Assembly: GCA_035501935.1 (NCBI GenBank)
Contig: DATJVC010000014.1
Span: 1 to 32,540 of the forward strand
Direction of reading: 5' to 3'
DNA: 32,540 bases
Source of the DNA: Gammaproteobacteria bacterium
GTDB taxonomy: Bacteria; Pseudomonadota; Gammaproteobacteria; JAJPIJ01
The notes beneath the pieces were generated by a model that saw only the letters and a list, made by a program, of their open reading frames with translations, did no database searches and had not been told where the DNA came from. Below, one piece after another: positions 8,201-14,841 of the stretch. A program made the translations under genes and the position numbers. The first letter of the stretch is position 1. Every line of letters starts with the position of its first letter.

Positions 8201-9623
8201 GGCCAAGGATTACTCCGCCGCCCTGAAGCTCGCCAAGGCGGGACTGGAGGTCGCGCCCGGTTCCACCGCACTGACACAGGCCGTCAAGGCCTACACCGTT
8301 GATGGCAATTCGGCCGAATTGCGCAAGCTGTTCGCGGGCAATGCCGCGTTGGATCTCAACGCCATCCAGGGGCAGATCGACGAGATCAAAAACGTCGATC
8401 CGCAGAAGTACGCGGCACTGGAGCCGGACCTGATCTCCAGTTCACTCAAACGCTATGATGCGGTGAAGGATCGCCCGGAGGAGTCCGGTCCGCTCGTCGA
8501 AACGCTGAAGAAATTGTTTCCCGGCAATCCCGACATCGAGAAGTTGGCGGCGGTGGCGCCGGTCGTCTCCGCCAAATACGCGGCCATTGGTGACCTCCTG
8601 AACGCCGGCAACCTGACCAAGGCCCTGGGCGAGTTCAAGGTGGCCTTGGGCCTGCCGGATGCCGCCAAGGCCGAGGAACTCAAGGCCGCCATGGATCAGC
8701 ACGCCAACGACGCCGAACTCAACCGGCTGTTCAATGCGATGCGCGACAAGCGCACCCAGGCGGAAACCGCATACGATGCCTTCCGCGGCGCCTTCAAGGC
8801 CAGCAAGTTTGACGAGGCCAACACGCAGCTCGCCAAGGCCGAGGCGGTGTGGAAGGACAGTGGTGTTCTGGCCAGGGCGCGGCGCGAACTCGATGCCGCC
8901 ATGCACCCCGCCGCCCCCGGCAAGGAAACGGCGGCACCCAGTGAGGAGGCGGTCACCGGTGCGCCGCTGCCGCCGCCGCCGCCCTCCAAACAGCCTTGCA
9001 CGCTCGATCTCGCCGGCTACGGCGAGCGCAAGAAGGGCAGTTGCTATGAGATGGTCACCGACAAGGCCCGCGGCCCCATCATGGTGGTGATCCCGGCGGG
9101 TGGCGATATTCCGAAGCCGTTCGCCATCAGCAAATATGAAATAACGATTGCCGATTACAACTTGTATTGCAAACTCACCGGCAAGTGCGCCGGCATCAAT
9201 AACGACGACAAAATCCTGCCGGTGACCGGCATCTCGATCAGCGATGTCGATGGTTATGCAAAATGGCTCACCGAACGCACCGGCAAAAAATACCGCCTGC
9301 CCACGGTGAAGGAGTGGTCCTACGCCGCCGATGCCGGCGGCAAGCAGCCCAAAAAGGATTACAACTGCCGCGTCGAATTGAACGGCCAGGTCATCAAGGG
9401 GCAGTCGCTGATGGACGCCAACGCCGGCAAACCCAACGGCTGGGGACTGTACAACTACATCGGCAACGCGCAGGAATGGGCCACCAACGGCGCCGGCGTG
9501 GTGGCGCGCGGCGGCGCTTTCAAGGACAACTTCGGCGACTGCGGCGTCTCGGTGGAGAAGCCCTCCGACGGCAAGGGCGACGACGAAACCGGTTTCCGCC
9601 TGCTGCAGGAAATGAGCGGCTGA
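5277..9623 (+). CDS. Membrane Ser/Thr protein kinase with long helical ectodomain and C-terminal FGE-sulfatase-like domain
   Basis: 1448 residues. A short N-terminal helix motif and a low-complexity Gly/Ser/Thr/Pro linker precede a Hanks-type kinase domain (about 186-454). It has the glycine loop LGVGGMGTVYRG, the VALK lysine (220), a catalytic loop HSDFKPGN (Asp318) and DFG (Asp336). The catalytic loop has Ser in place of the usual Arg of HRD. One transmembrane helix (about 463-486) is followed by some 700 residues of charged helical, TPR-like repeats presumably in the periplasm, a PPPPP linker (about 1230) and an FGE/SUMF1-like domain (about 1239-1448; RLPTVKEW, GNAQEW, RGGAF, GFRLL). The FGE cysteine pair is not evident, so binding or sensing is likelier than catalysis. 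I chose GTG 5277 because GAGG lies 7 bp upstream; GTG 5265 is also in frame. It follows the PP2C gene by 33 bp. Confidence 0.9.
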   Translation: MADLKTALQAYSKGQLKLEVIVQSLDKVLAKNPKLLTQIMAQLGEAFASGLLDAQTFARLKVQAQKSAGVKVSAAEAKAEATVFAGGMPDKTQVLDQTKAEAPAGSGYEKTVVTNTSATADTGFDVTGGSDFETSGPSGPSAPSGGSWPTSTSGSTTGTGVKTPIKQTLADGQIIGPGTILKERFRLMEVLGVGGMGTVYRGVDLLKEEARDRNPFVALKVLNEDFKQHPDSFIALQREASRQQKLAHPNIATVYDFDRTGSTVFLTMELMEGQPLNTYIKKVVKHKNGIPFPAALRIVKGLGAALNYAHERRIVHSDFKPGNCFLLKSGDVKVLDFGIARAVKNPGAGEGEKTLFDPSKLGALTPAYASAEMLDGMDPVPQDDIYALACVAYELLTGRHPFNKMPANQARANKLAPAPIKGLNRRQNKALARGLAFSRDKRSKTIQEFVTQLEDKRSVYQNPFIMVPAALALIAAIGIVPTINYLHRKEVDELTSAMSQSNISPEVMSAKLTELTALNADDQAIVKRNARDPILAYFETQIQKLVSEQRFAEAKALSSQALALFPDSVKSKDIDEQLDERISQKFSDIIRRFNEALKGNKLLADDKDPDNMVNVLADVGKIDPKYALLSDARLPAAYTQAAEDALKGNDIEHANLLVETGEKIGVVKNSLLFQNTGYRIKAAIEKQTLEKTLEDAVGKAAALADFGALRDNVIKLATLNPDSPALAAVAEKLKPLIEAAVPASIASLADWKRVDGLRNDYGLMLNAVNLKPTYQQIAETLKNSLSALPAGDQQTIAQEQQKVIDEGKGKVGSLLASAKLEPAWEAQIQAALLDVESRLPADDAWIKQTHEAIAKLYTDKAAEMLKAQRFAEAGSILDKGEHIAPGTQVITTERQQLAQAEEAAKKAEEEKALKAQIEQQKQTLVTQAKAKDVNAARQTLDALKGMLGADDVFVKQDAPVLLADAYEKLASEKGKAKDYSAALKLAKAGLEVAPGSTALTQAVKAYTVDGNSAELRKLFAGNAALDLNAIQGQIDEIKNVDPQKYAALEPDLISSSLKRYDAVKDRPEESGPLVETLKKLFPGNPDIEKLAAVAPVVSAKYAAIGDLLNAGNLTKALGEFKVALGLPDAAKAEELKAAMDQHANDAELNRLFNAMRDKRTQAETAYDAFRGAFKASKFDEANTQLAKAEAVWKDSGVLARARRELDAAMHPAAPGKETAAPSEEAVTGAPLPPPPPSKQPCTLDLAGYGERKKGSCYEMVTDKARGPIMVVIPAGGDIPKPFAISKYEITIADYNLYCKLTGKCAGINNDDKILPVTGISISDVDGYAKWLTERTGKKYRLPTVKEWSYAADAGGKQPKKDYNCRVELNGQVIKGQSLMDANAGKPNGWGLYNYIGNAQEWATNGAGVVARGGAFKDNFGDCGVSVEKPSDGKGDDETGFRLLQEMSG

Positions 9624-9667
9624 TTACGTCTGACGGCCTCACACCACCGCGCACGTCATAAGGGGAT

Positions 9668-11953
9668 ATGAGCGAGACCATCACACTGCGTCAACTCAGC
9701 CGCGACTACGCGCAAGGCCATCTCACGCTGGCCCAATATCGCGAACAGCGCGCGCGTTTGCTTGATGGTCTGTACAGCGGGACCACGTCGCTGATGCCCT
9801 ACCGTCCATCTCCCACGCCGCCGGTCGACTTGGGGGAGAAAAGCAGCACCACCCTGCAGGGCATCAAACTGTCTCCGCTCCCCATACCCTCCGAGTCGTC
9901 ACGGCGATCGCTGTGGCTGGTGGCGGCGGCCATCGCGGTCATCGCCGTCGGTGCTGGAATTTATTTTTTGTATGGCGGACAACCCACCGCCCCCATCGCC
10001 GAAAATCCGCCGCCGGCGCCGGAATCGCCACCCCCCGAAGCGGCGTCGCCCCCCACGGCAACGCCACCCGCTCCCAGCGCTGCGCCATCGTCTCCACTGG
10101 TGGAGGATTTCGTCCACAAGGCGGACTGGAAAAAAGAAAGCCTGGATCGTTTCCTGGCGGACTGGGCGGCCCTGAGTGAGAGCGAACGCGGCAATCTCAG
10201 ACAATCCCCCCCCTATCGCGATCTGGTCGACGGCACATACAGTGAAATCATCAAAGAGGAGGCGCTGCTGGGCCTGGGTGACGACAAGGAAGTGCTGAAC
10301 CGCGAGGATGTCCTGCTCCATTTCGCGGATCAGATGGAATTTAACGGCGAACGCTTCAAGGAAGCGGCGGAAAAACTCGCCAAATTGCGCGCCGCCCAGA
10401 CGGCCGGCACGCCAGCGCCTGCCGCGCCCGCGGCAACACCTGTTACGCCGCCGCCCGCGCCCGCCCCCGCGGCGCCCGTCCAGGTTGCCAAAAATGCACC
10501 CGCCACTCCACCACCGCCGGCAGCGCCTGCGGAATCCAAGCCGGAGATACCGCCTGAAGCCGCGACGCCGACCGCGGCGGCGGCCTCCACGGCAGCAACG
10601 GCGGTCGCGCCCGCCGCCACAGCGCCCGCAGGTGCGCCAAAGAAAGAAACGGCGGCGGAAAAAACACCACCCGAAACCGAGAAGGCTGCCGCGACCGCTG
10701 CCGCAGTGACTGCAGCGACCGCCGTGGCGGCCGCGGCAACGTCAAAGAAAGAAACGGCAGCGGAAAAAACACCACCCGAGGCGGAGAAGGCCAGCTCCGT
10801 GGAAACCGAGGCGGAAACTGCCGCCAAACAGGAGCCGGCGGAAGCCGCGGCTCCGGAAGCCAAGACCACCGCGAAGCAAAAGAGAACGTTGGAGTGTTAC
10901 GCCGATCTGGCCAAGGAACGCAAGCCCTTCTGCCGCGACGGCATGAATGACGGCGGCGTCGGCCCCATCCTCGCGGTATTGCCGGCGGGAGAATTCACCA
11001 TGGGCGGCGGCGCGCCGCATGCGGAGCCGGCGCACAAGGTCACCATCCCCCGCAACCTGGCCGTGTCGCTGTATGAAGTCAGCAGCGGTGAATTCGAGGC
11101 ATTTTGCAAAGCCACCAGCCGCTCCTGCCCGCCGCAACCGTGGCAGGGCGCCGATTTCCCGGTGGTGAATGTCAGTTGGGCGGACGCCACGGCGTACGCC
11201 GAATGGCTGTCGAAGGCCACGGGGCATTCCTATCGCCTGCCGACCGAGGCCGAGTGGGAATACGCCGCCCGCGCCGGCACTACTTCGCGTTATCCCTTCG
11301 GCGACGAATTGCTGCCCACGCACGCACGTTTCTCCTACCAGGGACCCGTGGATTCCCCCCTGCCGCGATCGGATCACACGGTCAACCGCAACAACTTCAA
11401 GCTCTATCACATGGTCGGCAACGTGCGCGAATGGGTGCAGGACGGCTGGCATGACAACTATCAAGGCGCGCCCACCGACGGCAAGGCCTGGGAAGGCAGC
11501 GGCCACACGGTGCGCGGCGGCTGTTACCGGGATCGCGCCGAGTCGCTCACCTCCGCCTCGCGCGAGTCCGGCCCGGCCCAGGGCGATGACTGCACCGGTT
11601 TCCGCGTGGTCGAGGATATCCCCGCGCAGAGCAGGCAGGAAACACGGCCCGTGGCAAAGCGGGGCCCGGCCTGGGCCAAGGCGCAGGGTCAGAATCAATA
11701 CACCCTGCAATTGTTCGCGGTGCAAAGCATCAAGCAAGTCGAGAAGCTGATGACCAGATTTCCCAAACTCGAATTGATGATCGTTCCGACTGAAGATCCC
11801 GAATTGCCTTTCCGGGTGTATTACGGCCTCTTCGACAACAAGGAACTGGCGCACTCTGCCTGGGCGCAATTGCCCAGGGCGCTGATTAAAGACAACCCCA
11901 GACCATTCATACAGTCATTCGCGCAGATTCAGCGATCCGTCGCCGGACGTTGA
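9668..11953 (+). CDS. Membrane-anchored FGE-sulfatase-like protein with C-terminal SPOR domain
   Basis: 761 residues. The N-terminal cytoplasmic stretch opens with a motif resembling the start of the upstream kinase (LRQLSRDYAQGHLTLAQYR versus LKTALQAYSKGQLKLE). One transmembrane helix (about 81-102) is followed by a Pro/Ala-rich linker and a helical block (about 148-230). A long Ala/Pro/Lys/Glu-rich stretch with an internal repeat runs to 405, then an FGE/SUMF1-like domain (about 408-650; RLPTEAEWEYAARAG, GNVREW, VRGG, GFRVVED) and a SPOR domain (about 675-758). SPOR domains bind peptidoglycan stripped of stem peptides, usually at division sites. The catalytic FGE cysteine pair is not seen. 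It lies 44 bp after the kinase gene with AAGGGG before the ATG, so it is probably in the same operon. A wall-localised partner or input for the kinase is my inference. Confidence 0.85.
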   Translation: MSETITLRQLSRDYAQGHLTLAQYREQRARLLDGLYSGTTSLMPYRPSPTPPVDLGEKSSTTLQGIKLSPLPIPSESSRRSLWLVAAAIAVIAVGAGIYFLYGGQPTAPIAENPPPAPESPPPEAASPPTATPPAPSAAPSSPLVEDFVHKADWKKESLDRFLADWAALSESERGNLRQSPPYRDLVDGTYSEIIKEEALLGLGDDKEVLNREDVLLHFADQMEFNGERFKEAAEKLAKLRAAQTAGTPAPAAPAATPVTPPPAPAPAAPVQVAKNAPATPPPPAAPAESKPEIPPEAATPTAAAASTAATAVAPAATAPAGAPKKETAAEKTPPETEKAAATAAAVTAATAVAAAATSKKETAAEKTPPEAEKASSVETEAETAAKQEPAEAAAPEAKTTAKQKRTLECYADLAKERKPFCRDGMNDGGVGPILAVLPAGEFTMGGGAPHAEPAHKVTIPRNLAVSLYEVSSGEFEAFCKATSRSCPPQPWQGADFPVVNVSWADATAYAEWLSKATGHSYRLPTEAEWEYAARAGTTSRYPFGDELLPTHARFSYQGPVDSPLPRSDHTVNRNNFKLYHMVGNVREWVQDGWHDNYQGAPTDGKAWEGSGHTVRGGCYRDRAESLTSASRESGPAQGDDCTGFRVVEDIPAQSRQETRPVAKRGPAWAKAQGQNQYTLQLFAVQSIKQVEKLMTRFPKLELMIVPTEDPELPFRVYYGLFDNKELAHSAWAQLPRALIKDNPRPFIQSFAQIQRSVAGR
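10638..10790 (+). repeat. Two 48-bp direct repeats within the FGE-SPOR gene linker
   Basis: Near-identical units at 10638-10685 and 10743-10790, offset by 105 bp (35 codons), encode KKETAAEKTPPE followed by TEKA or AEKA. The phase preserves the reading frame. They lie in the Ala/Pro-rich spacer between the membrane helix and the FGE domain, so copy-number change would alter the reach of the protein without breaking it. Confidence 0.75.
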
Positions 11954-11971
11954 CCCGCTGCTGAGGCGGCG

Positions 11972-12712
11972 ATGAGTTCGAGCGTGACGCGCATGATTTT
12001 TTCATCGAACATGCCCCCGAACGTTGATACCGGTGAAATAGACAAATTCGCCGCGCTCTCCCCCGGCTGGTGGGATGATAACGGCCCCTTCAAGACCCTG
12101 CACGCGATCAACCCCGTGCGTCTGCGTTTCATCGAACAGCACTGCCCCCTCGCCGGCAAAAAAGTACTGGACGTGGGCTGCGGTGGCGGCATCTTGAGCG
12201 AGACGATGGCGCGGGCCGGCGCCGCCGTCACCGGCCTTGATGCCGCTGAATCCGCCATCGCCGCTGCCGGCACGCACGCGACGCAATCAGGGCTGCGCAT
12301 CGACTACCGTTGCGCGCTGCTTGAAAACGTCACCAATGAATATGCCGGACAATTCGATGTCATTAGCTGCATGGAACTGCTGGAACATGTCCCCGATCCG
12401 GCCCGGCTGGTGGCCGATTGCGCAAGCGTGTTGCGGCCCGGCGGTTGGGCGTTCTTCTCCACCTTGAACCGCACGGCCAGGGCCTATTTTTTGGCGGTGC
12501 TGGGCGGCGAGTATCTGCTGAATCTGCTGCCGCACGGTACGCATGATTACCGCAAATTCATCCGGCCCTCGGAACTGGCGCGCTGGGCGCGCGCGAACCA
12601 TCTGGAACTCAAGGCGCTCGCCGGCCAGGATTACAATCCCTTCAGCAACACCGCCGCACTGTCGCATGACGTCGGCATCAACTACCTTGCCGCCTGCGTG
12701 CGCGGCGCGTGA
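11972..12712 (+). CDS. ubiG: Ubiquinone biosynthesis O-methyltransferase UbiG
   Basis: S-adenosylmethionine-dependent enzyme that does both O-methylations of ubiquinone synthesis. The 246-residue length matches the family (E. coli about 240). It shows the family opening EIDKFAALSPGWWD, the SAM motif VLDVGCGGG, the acidic LDAAE segment, the MELLEHVPDP segment and the conserved NRT-A--L---GAEY-like region (NRTARAYFLAVLGGEYLL). GAGG lies about 7 bp before the ATG at 11972; in-frame ATGs at 11993 and 12011 are alternatives. It begins 18 bp after the FGE-SPOR gene and is followed closely by the HAD phosphatase, the ubiG-phosphatase order known from Pseudomonas. Confidence 0.95.
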   Translation: MSSSVTRMIFSSNMPPNVDTGEIDKFAALSPGWWDDNGPFKTLHAINPVRLRFIEQHCPLAGKKVLDVGCGGGILSETMARAGAAVTGLDAAESAIAAAGTHATQSGLRIDYRCALLENVTNEYAGQFDVISCMELLEHVPDPARLVADCASVLRPGGWAFFSTLNRTARAYFLAVLGGEYLLNLLPHGTHDYRKFIRPSELARWARANHLELKALAGQDYNPFSNTAALSHDVGINYLAACVRGA

Positions 12713-12724
12713 TTCGGAAACCTG

Positions 12725-13408
12725 ATGAGCGATGACGTGGCATCACATCACTGCCAGTTGGTGTTGCTTGATCTGGACGGCACGCTGGCGGATACCGGGC
12801 CTGACCTCGCTTACGCCCTGAATACGGTGCGGGCCGAAGAAAGGCGGCCCGCCCTGCCCTATGCGCACATACGACCGCAGGTGTCGCATGGCGCACGGGC
12901 CTTGATCCGCCTGGGCTTCGGCGGGCAGGAGACGGAACCGGACTTCGAACGCCGCCGGCAGCGCTTGCTGGATGTCTATCGCGAAAATTTATGCGTCCGT
13001 ACGAAACTCTTCCCCGGCATGGCGGCGGTGCTGGCCGGAATTGAGCGGCTCGGGCTGCGCTGGGGTGTGGTCACCAACAAGCCGGCGTGGCTCACCGATC
13101 CGCTGCTGGCCGCCATGCAGCTCGACAAGCGCGTGACCTGCGTTGTCAGCGGCGATACGGTCACGCCGCGCAAGCCGCATCCCAACCCCCTGCTGCACGC
13201 GGCGCGGGCGGCGGGCGTTGAACCGGCGCAATGCGTGTACATCGGCGATGCGGAACGGGACGTACAGGCGGGCAAGGCCGCCGGCATGCACACGCTGGTC
13301 GCGGCCTTCGGTTACCTCGACACGGACGACAATCCCCGCGCCTGGGGTGCGGACGCGATCATCAATCAGCCGTCCGACATCCTCGTCTGGCTCAACGGCA
13401 GATGTTAG
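12725..13408 (+). CDS. HAD-IA phosphatase: phosphoglycolate phosphatase (Gph) / MurNAc-6-phosphate phosphatase (MupP) family
   Basis: Cytoplasmic Mg-dependent phosphatase of 227 residues. HAD motif I is LLDLDGTLADT with Asp16 and Asp18; motif II is the VVTNKP region; the motif III lysine is in RKPHP; motif IV is GDAERD. Such proteins are usually annotated as phosphoglycolate phosphatase. Two points favour MupP, which dephosphorylates N-acetylmuramate 6-phosphate in peptidoglycan recycling. It lies next to ubiG as in Pseudomonas, and WGVVTNKP and GYLDTDDNPRAWGAD closely resemble the MupP sequence as I remember it. Its partner genes amgK and murU are not in the window. The downstream gene overlaps it by 7 bp. 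Confidence 0.88.
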   Translation: MSDDVASHHCQLVLLDLDGTLADTGPDLAYALNTVRAEERRPALPYAHIRPQVSHGARALIRLGFGGQETEPDFERRRQRLLDVYRENLCVRTKLFPGMAAVLAGIERLGLRWGVVTNKPAWLTDPLLAAMQLDKRVTCVVSGDTVTPRKPHPNPLLHAARAAGVEPAQCVYIGDAERDVQAGKAAGMHTLVAAFGYLDTDDNPRAWGADAIINQPSDILVWLNGRC

Positions 13409-14274
13409 AGCCCGCCGCCTGCGCCGCCCATTGCCGCGACATGGCCGCACCGGCGGGTTCCGATCTCTATTACGCGACACTGCAACTGAAGACCCCCCGG
13501 CAGGAGGCCGTGCTGGCGCTGCACGCCCTGGCCGGGGAAATCCGCCGCATCCCGCGCACGATCGCCGATCCAGGCGTGGCGCGGCTGAAACTCGCCTGGT
13601 GGACGGATGAATTGGATAAATTATTTCGCAGCGGTGAGGCGCAGCACCCCGCCAGTGTGGTGCTGCACACGGCGCAGGCGGCGCCGCGATTGCAGCCCGG
13701 CGTACTGCATGAATGGCTGCAAGTGGCGGATGAAGAGATCAGCCGGAAAACCCACGCCGACATGCAGGCGTTGATGGCGGCCTGCCGGCGGCATGAAGGC
13801 GGCTTGTGGCGGCTGACGGCGATGCTGTGCGGCCATACGGGTGAGGAAACCCTGGACGCCGTGGAGACACTGGGCACGGCGCTCGGTCTGCATCGCGTGC
13901 TTCGCGATCTGCGTGCCGAAGCGGGAATAGGCCTGCTGCGGCTGCCTCTGTCGGAACTCCGGCGCTTCGGCCTCGCCGATGATTTATTGCGCGCCGCCCA
14001 CGAACCGCTGGCGGAGCTGATGGCCCTGCTGGCCGGTCATGTGCGCGAGACCGTGCTGAATGGCATTGTCGCCCTGCCGCCGCCCGATCGGCTGGCGCAG
14101 GTGCCGGCGCTGATCATGACCGAGTTGTGCGTGCATACACTGCATGAAGAGCAAATGGACGGCTTTCATCTGCGCGAGCGGCGCATCGGCCTGACGCCGC
14201 TGCGCAAGTGGTGGATTGCCTTCAAGGTGCGGCGCCGCGAACGGCGGCGGGCACGGCACCTGGATAACCGCTGA
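13402..14274 (+). CDS. Squalene/phytoene synthase-fold protein, degenerate (NDUFAF6-like)
   Basis: 290 residues. The opening DLYYATLQLKTPRQEAVLALHALAGEI and the helices with LKLAWWTDELD and LHRVLRDLRAEAG match the trans-isoprenyl diphosphate synthase (SQS/PSY) fold. The first Asp-rich motif expected near residues 40-50 is absent (HALAGEIRRI), and the second is reduced to RDLRAEAG, so prenyl-synthase activity is doubtful. The profile recalls NDUFAF6, the mitochondrial complex I assembly factor of this fold. The ATG at 13402 overlaps the phosphatase stop. The open frame continues upstream to 13231, but that part is a shadow of the phosphatase gene. Its position before the complex II genes fits a respiratory-assembly role, which is inference. 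Confidence 0.75.
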   Translation: MLEPAACAAHCRDMAAPAGSDLYYATLQLKTPRQEAVLALHALAGEIRRIPRTIADPGVARLKLAWWTDELDKLFRSGEAQHPASVVLHTAQAAPRLQPGVLHEWLQVADEEISRKTHADMQALMAACRRHEGGLWRLTAMLCGHTGEETLDAVETLGTALGLHRVLRDLRAEAGIGLLRLPLSELRRFGLADDLLRAAHEPLAELMALLAGHVRETVLNGIVALPPPDRLAQVPALIMTELCVHTLHEEQMDGFHLRERRIGLTPLRKWWIAFKVRRRERRRARHLDNR

Positions 14275-14285
14275 AAACGGTTCCC

Positions 14286-14729
14286 TCATGTTGCCGGCAG
14301 TAACGCGCCCAGATTCAGATAAACGCGCAGTCTGCGAAAATCATCCGCCGCGACATTGTCCGGCAGCAGCAATACGGAGCGCGTGCCGCGACCCACGCGA
14401 AGCACCAGCACAGTAAACCAGGGTTGCACCACGTCCGCCGTTTGCAGCGCCGCATCCAGCCATTCCCCGCCAATCCTGACTTCCAGGGTCGCATCCGTGC
14501 GCACTTTGAGTTCGCCAATGGCGCCGCCCGCATGAAGTATGTGCTCCCGCCACGCCCGTGCCGCATGGAGTAACACGGCGGCCGCCAGCGCGGCGCGCAC
14601 CGTTACGGATACAGCCAGAATACAGGCGATGATGAAGGCGCCGGCGTGGATGGTGAAAAGCGCGACAGCGAGAATTCGCGAACGGCCCAAAACCAGATGT
14701 AATGGCTTGACTGTCGATGGCGCCGTCAT
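14286..14729 (-). CDS. YgfX (CptA toxin-like) membrane protein
   Basis: 147-residue protein with two adjacent N-terminal transmembrane segments (about 18-40 and 42-58) followed by a small soluble domain. That domain ends in the YgfX-family pattern LLLPDNVAADDFRRLRVYLNL. In E. coli ygfX is co-transcribed with sdhE and has been reported to interfere with FtsZ and MreB. Here it stands alone, convergent with the SQS/PSY-fold gene (11-bp gap) and divergent from the SDHAF4 gene, while sdhE lies 10 kb away. No good Shine-Dalgarno is seen before the ATG at 14729. The family call is moderately firm; toxin function in this organism is untested. Confidence 0.7.
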   Translation of the reverse strand: MTAPSTVKPLHLVLGRSRILAVALFTIHAGAFIIACILAVSVTVRAALAAAVLLHAARAWREHILHAGGAIGELKVRTDATLEVRIGGEWLDAALQTADVVQPWFTVLVLRVGRGTRSVLLLPDNVAADDFRRLRVYLNLGALLPAT

Positions 14730-14759
14730 GTCCGACCATTCCGCAATGCAGCATTACGC

Positions 14760-14788
14760 TTGTAAAAACAAGGCGTTTTCAACATACT
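14760..14788 (+). promoter_or_regulatory. Possible promoter for the SDHAF4-sdhCDAB operon
   Basis: TTGTAA and CATACT (each 4/6 to consensus) are 17 bp apart in the A/T-richer gap between ygfX and the SDHAF4 gene. The predicted leader is about 30 nt. Confidence 0.3.
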
Positions 14789-14812
14789 TTATTTCTTGTT
14801 CCGGGCCCACGG

Positions 14813-14841
14813 TTGACACGCGCCATGACAGATTCTATCCG
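14813..14841 (+). promoter_or_regulatory. Possible internal sdh promoter with perfect -35
   Basis: A perfect TTGACA is followed after 17 bp by TATCCG, straddling the start codon of the SDHAF4 gene. Transcripts from here would lack that start and would express sdhCDAB only. The -10 match is poor, so confidence is low. Confidence 0.25.

Noticed and set aside
9000-11640. Diversity-generating retroelement acting on the FGE-like domains
   Set aside because: FGE-like folds are common DGR targets, but I see no reverse transcriptase, no template/variable repeat pair, and the C-terminal codons show no adenine-directed pattern.
3595-11953. Type VI secretion locus
   Set aside because: The kinase/PP2C/FHA trio resembles T6SS regulation, but no TssB, TssC, Hcp, VgrG, ClpV or TssM gene is in the window; the flanks are ubiG and a prolyl isomerase.
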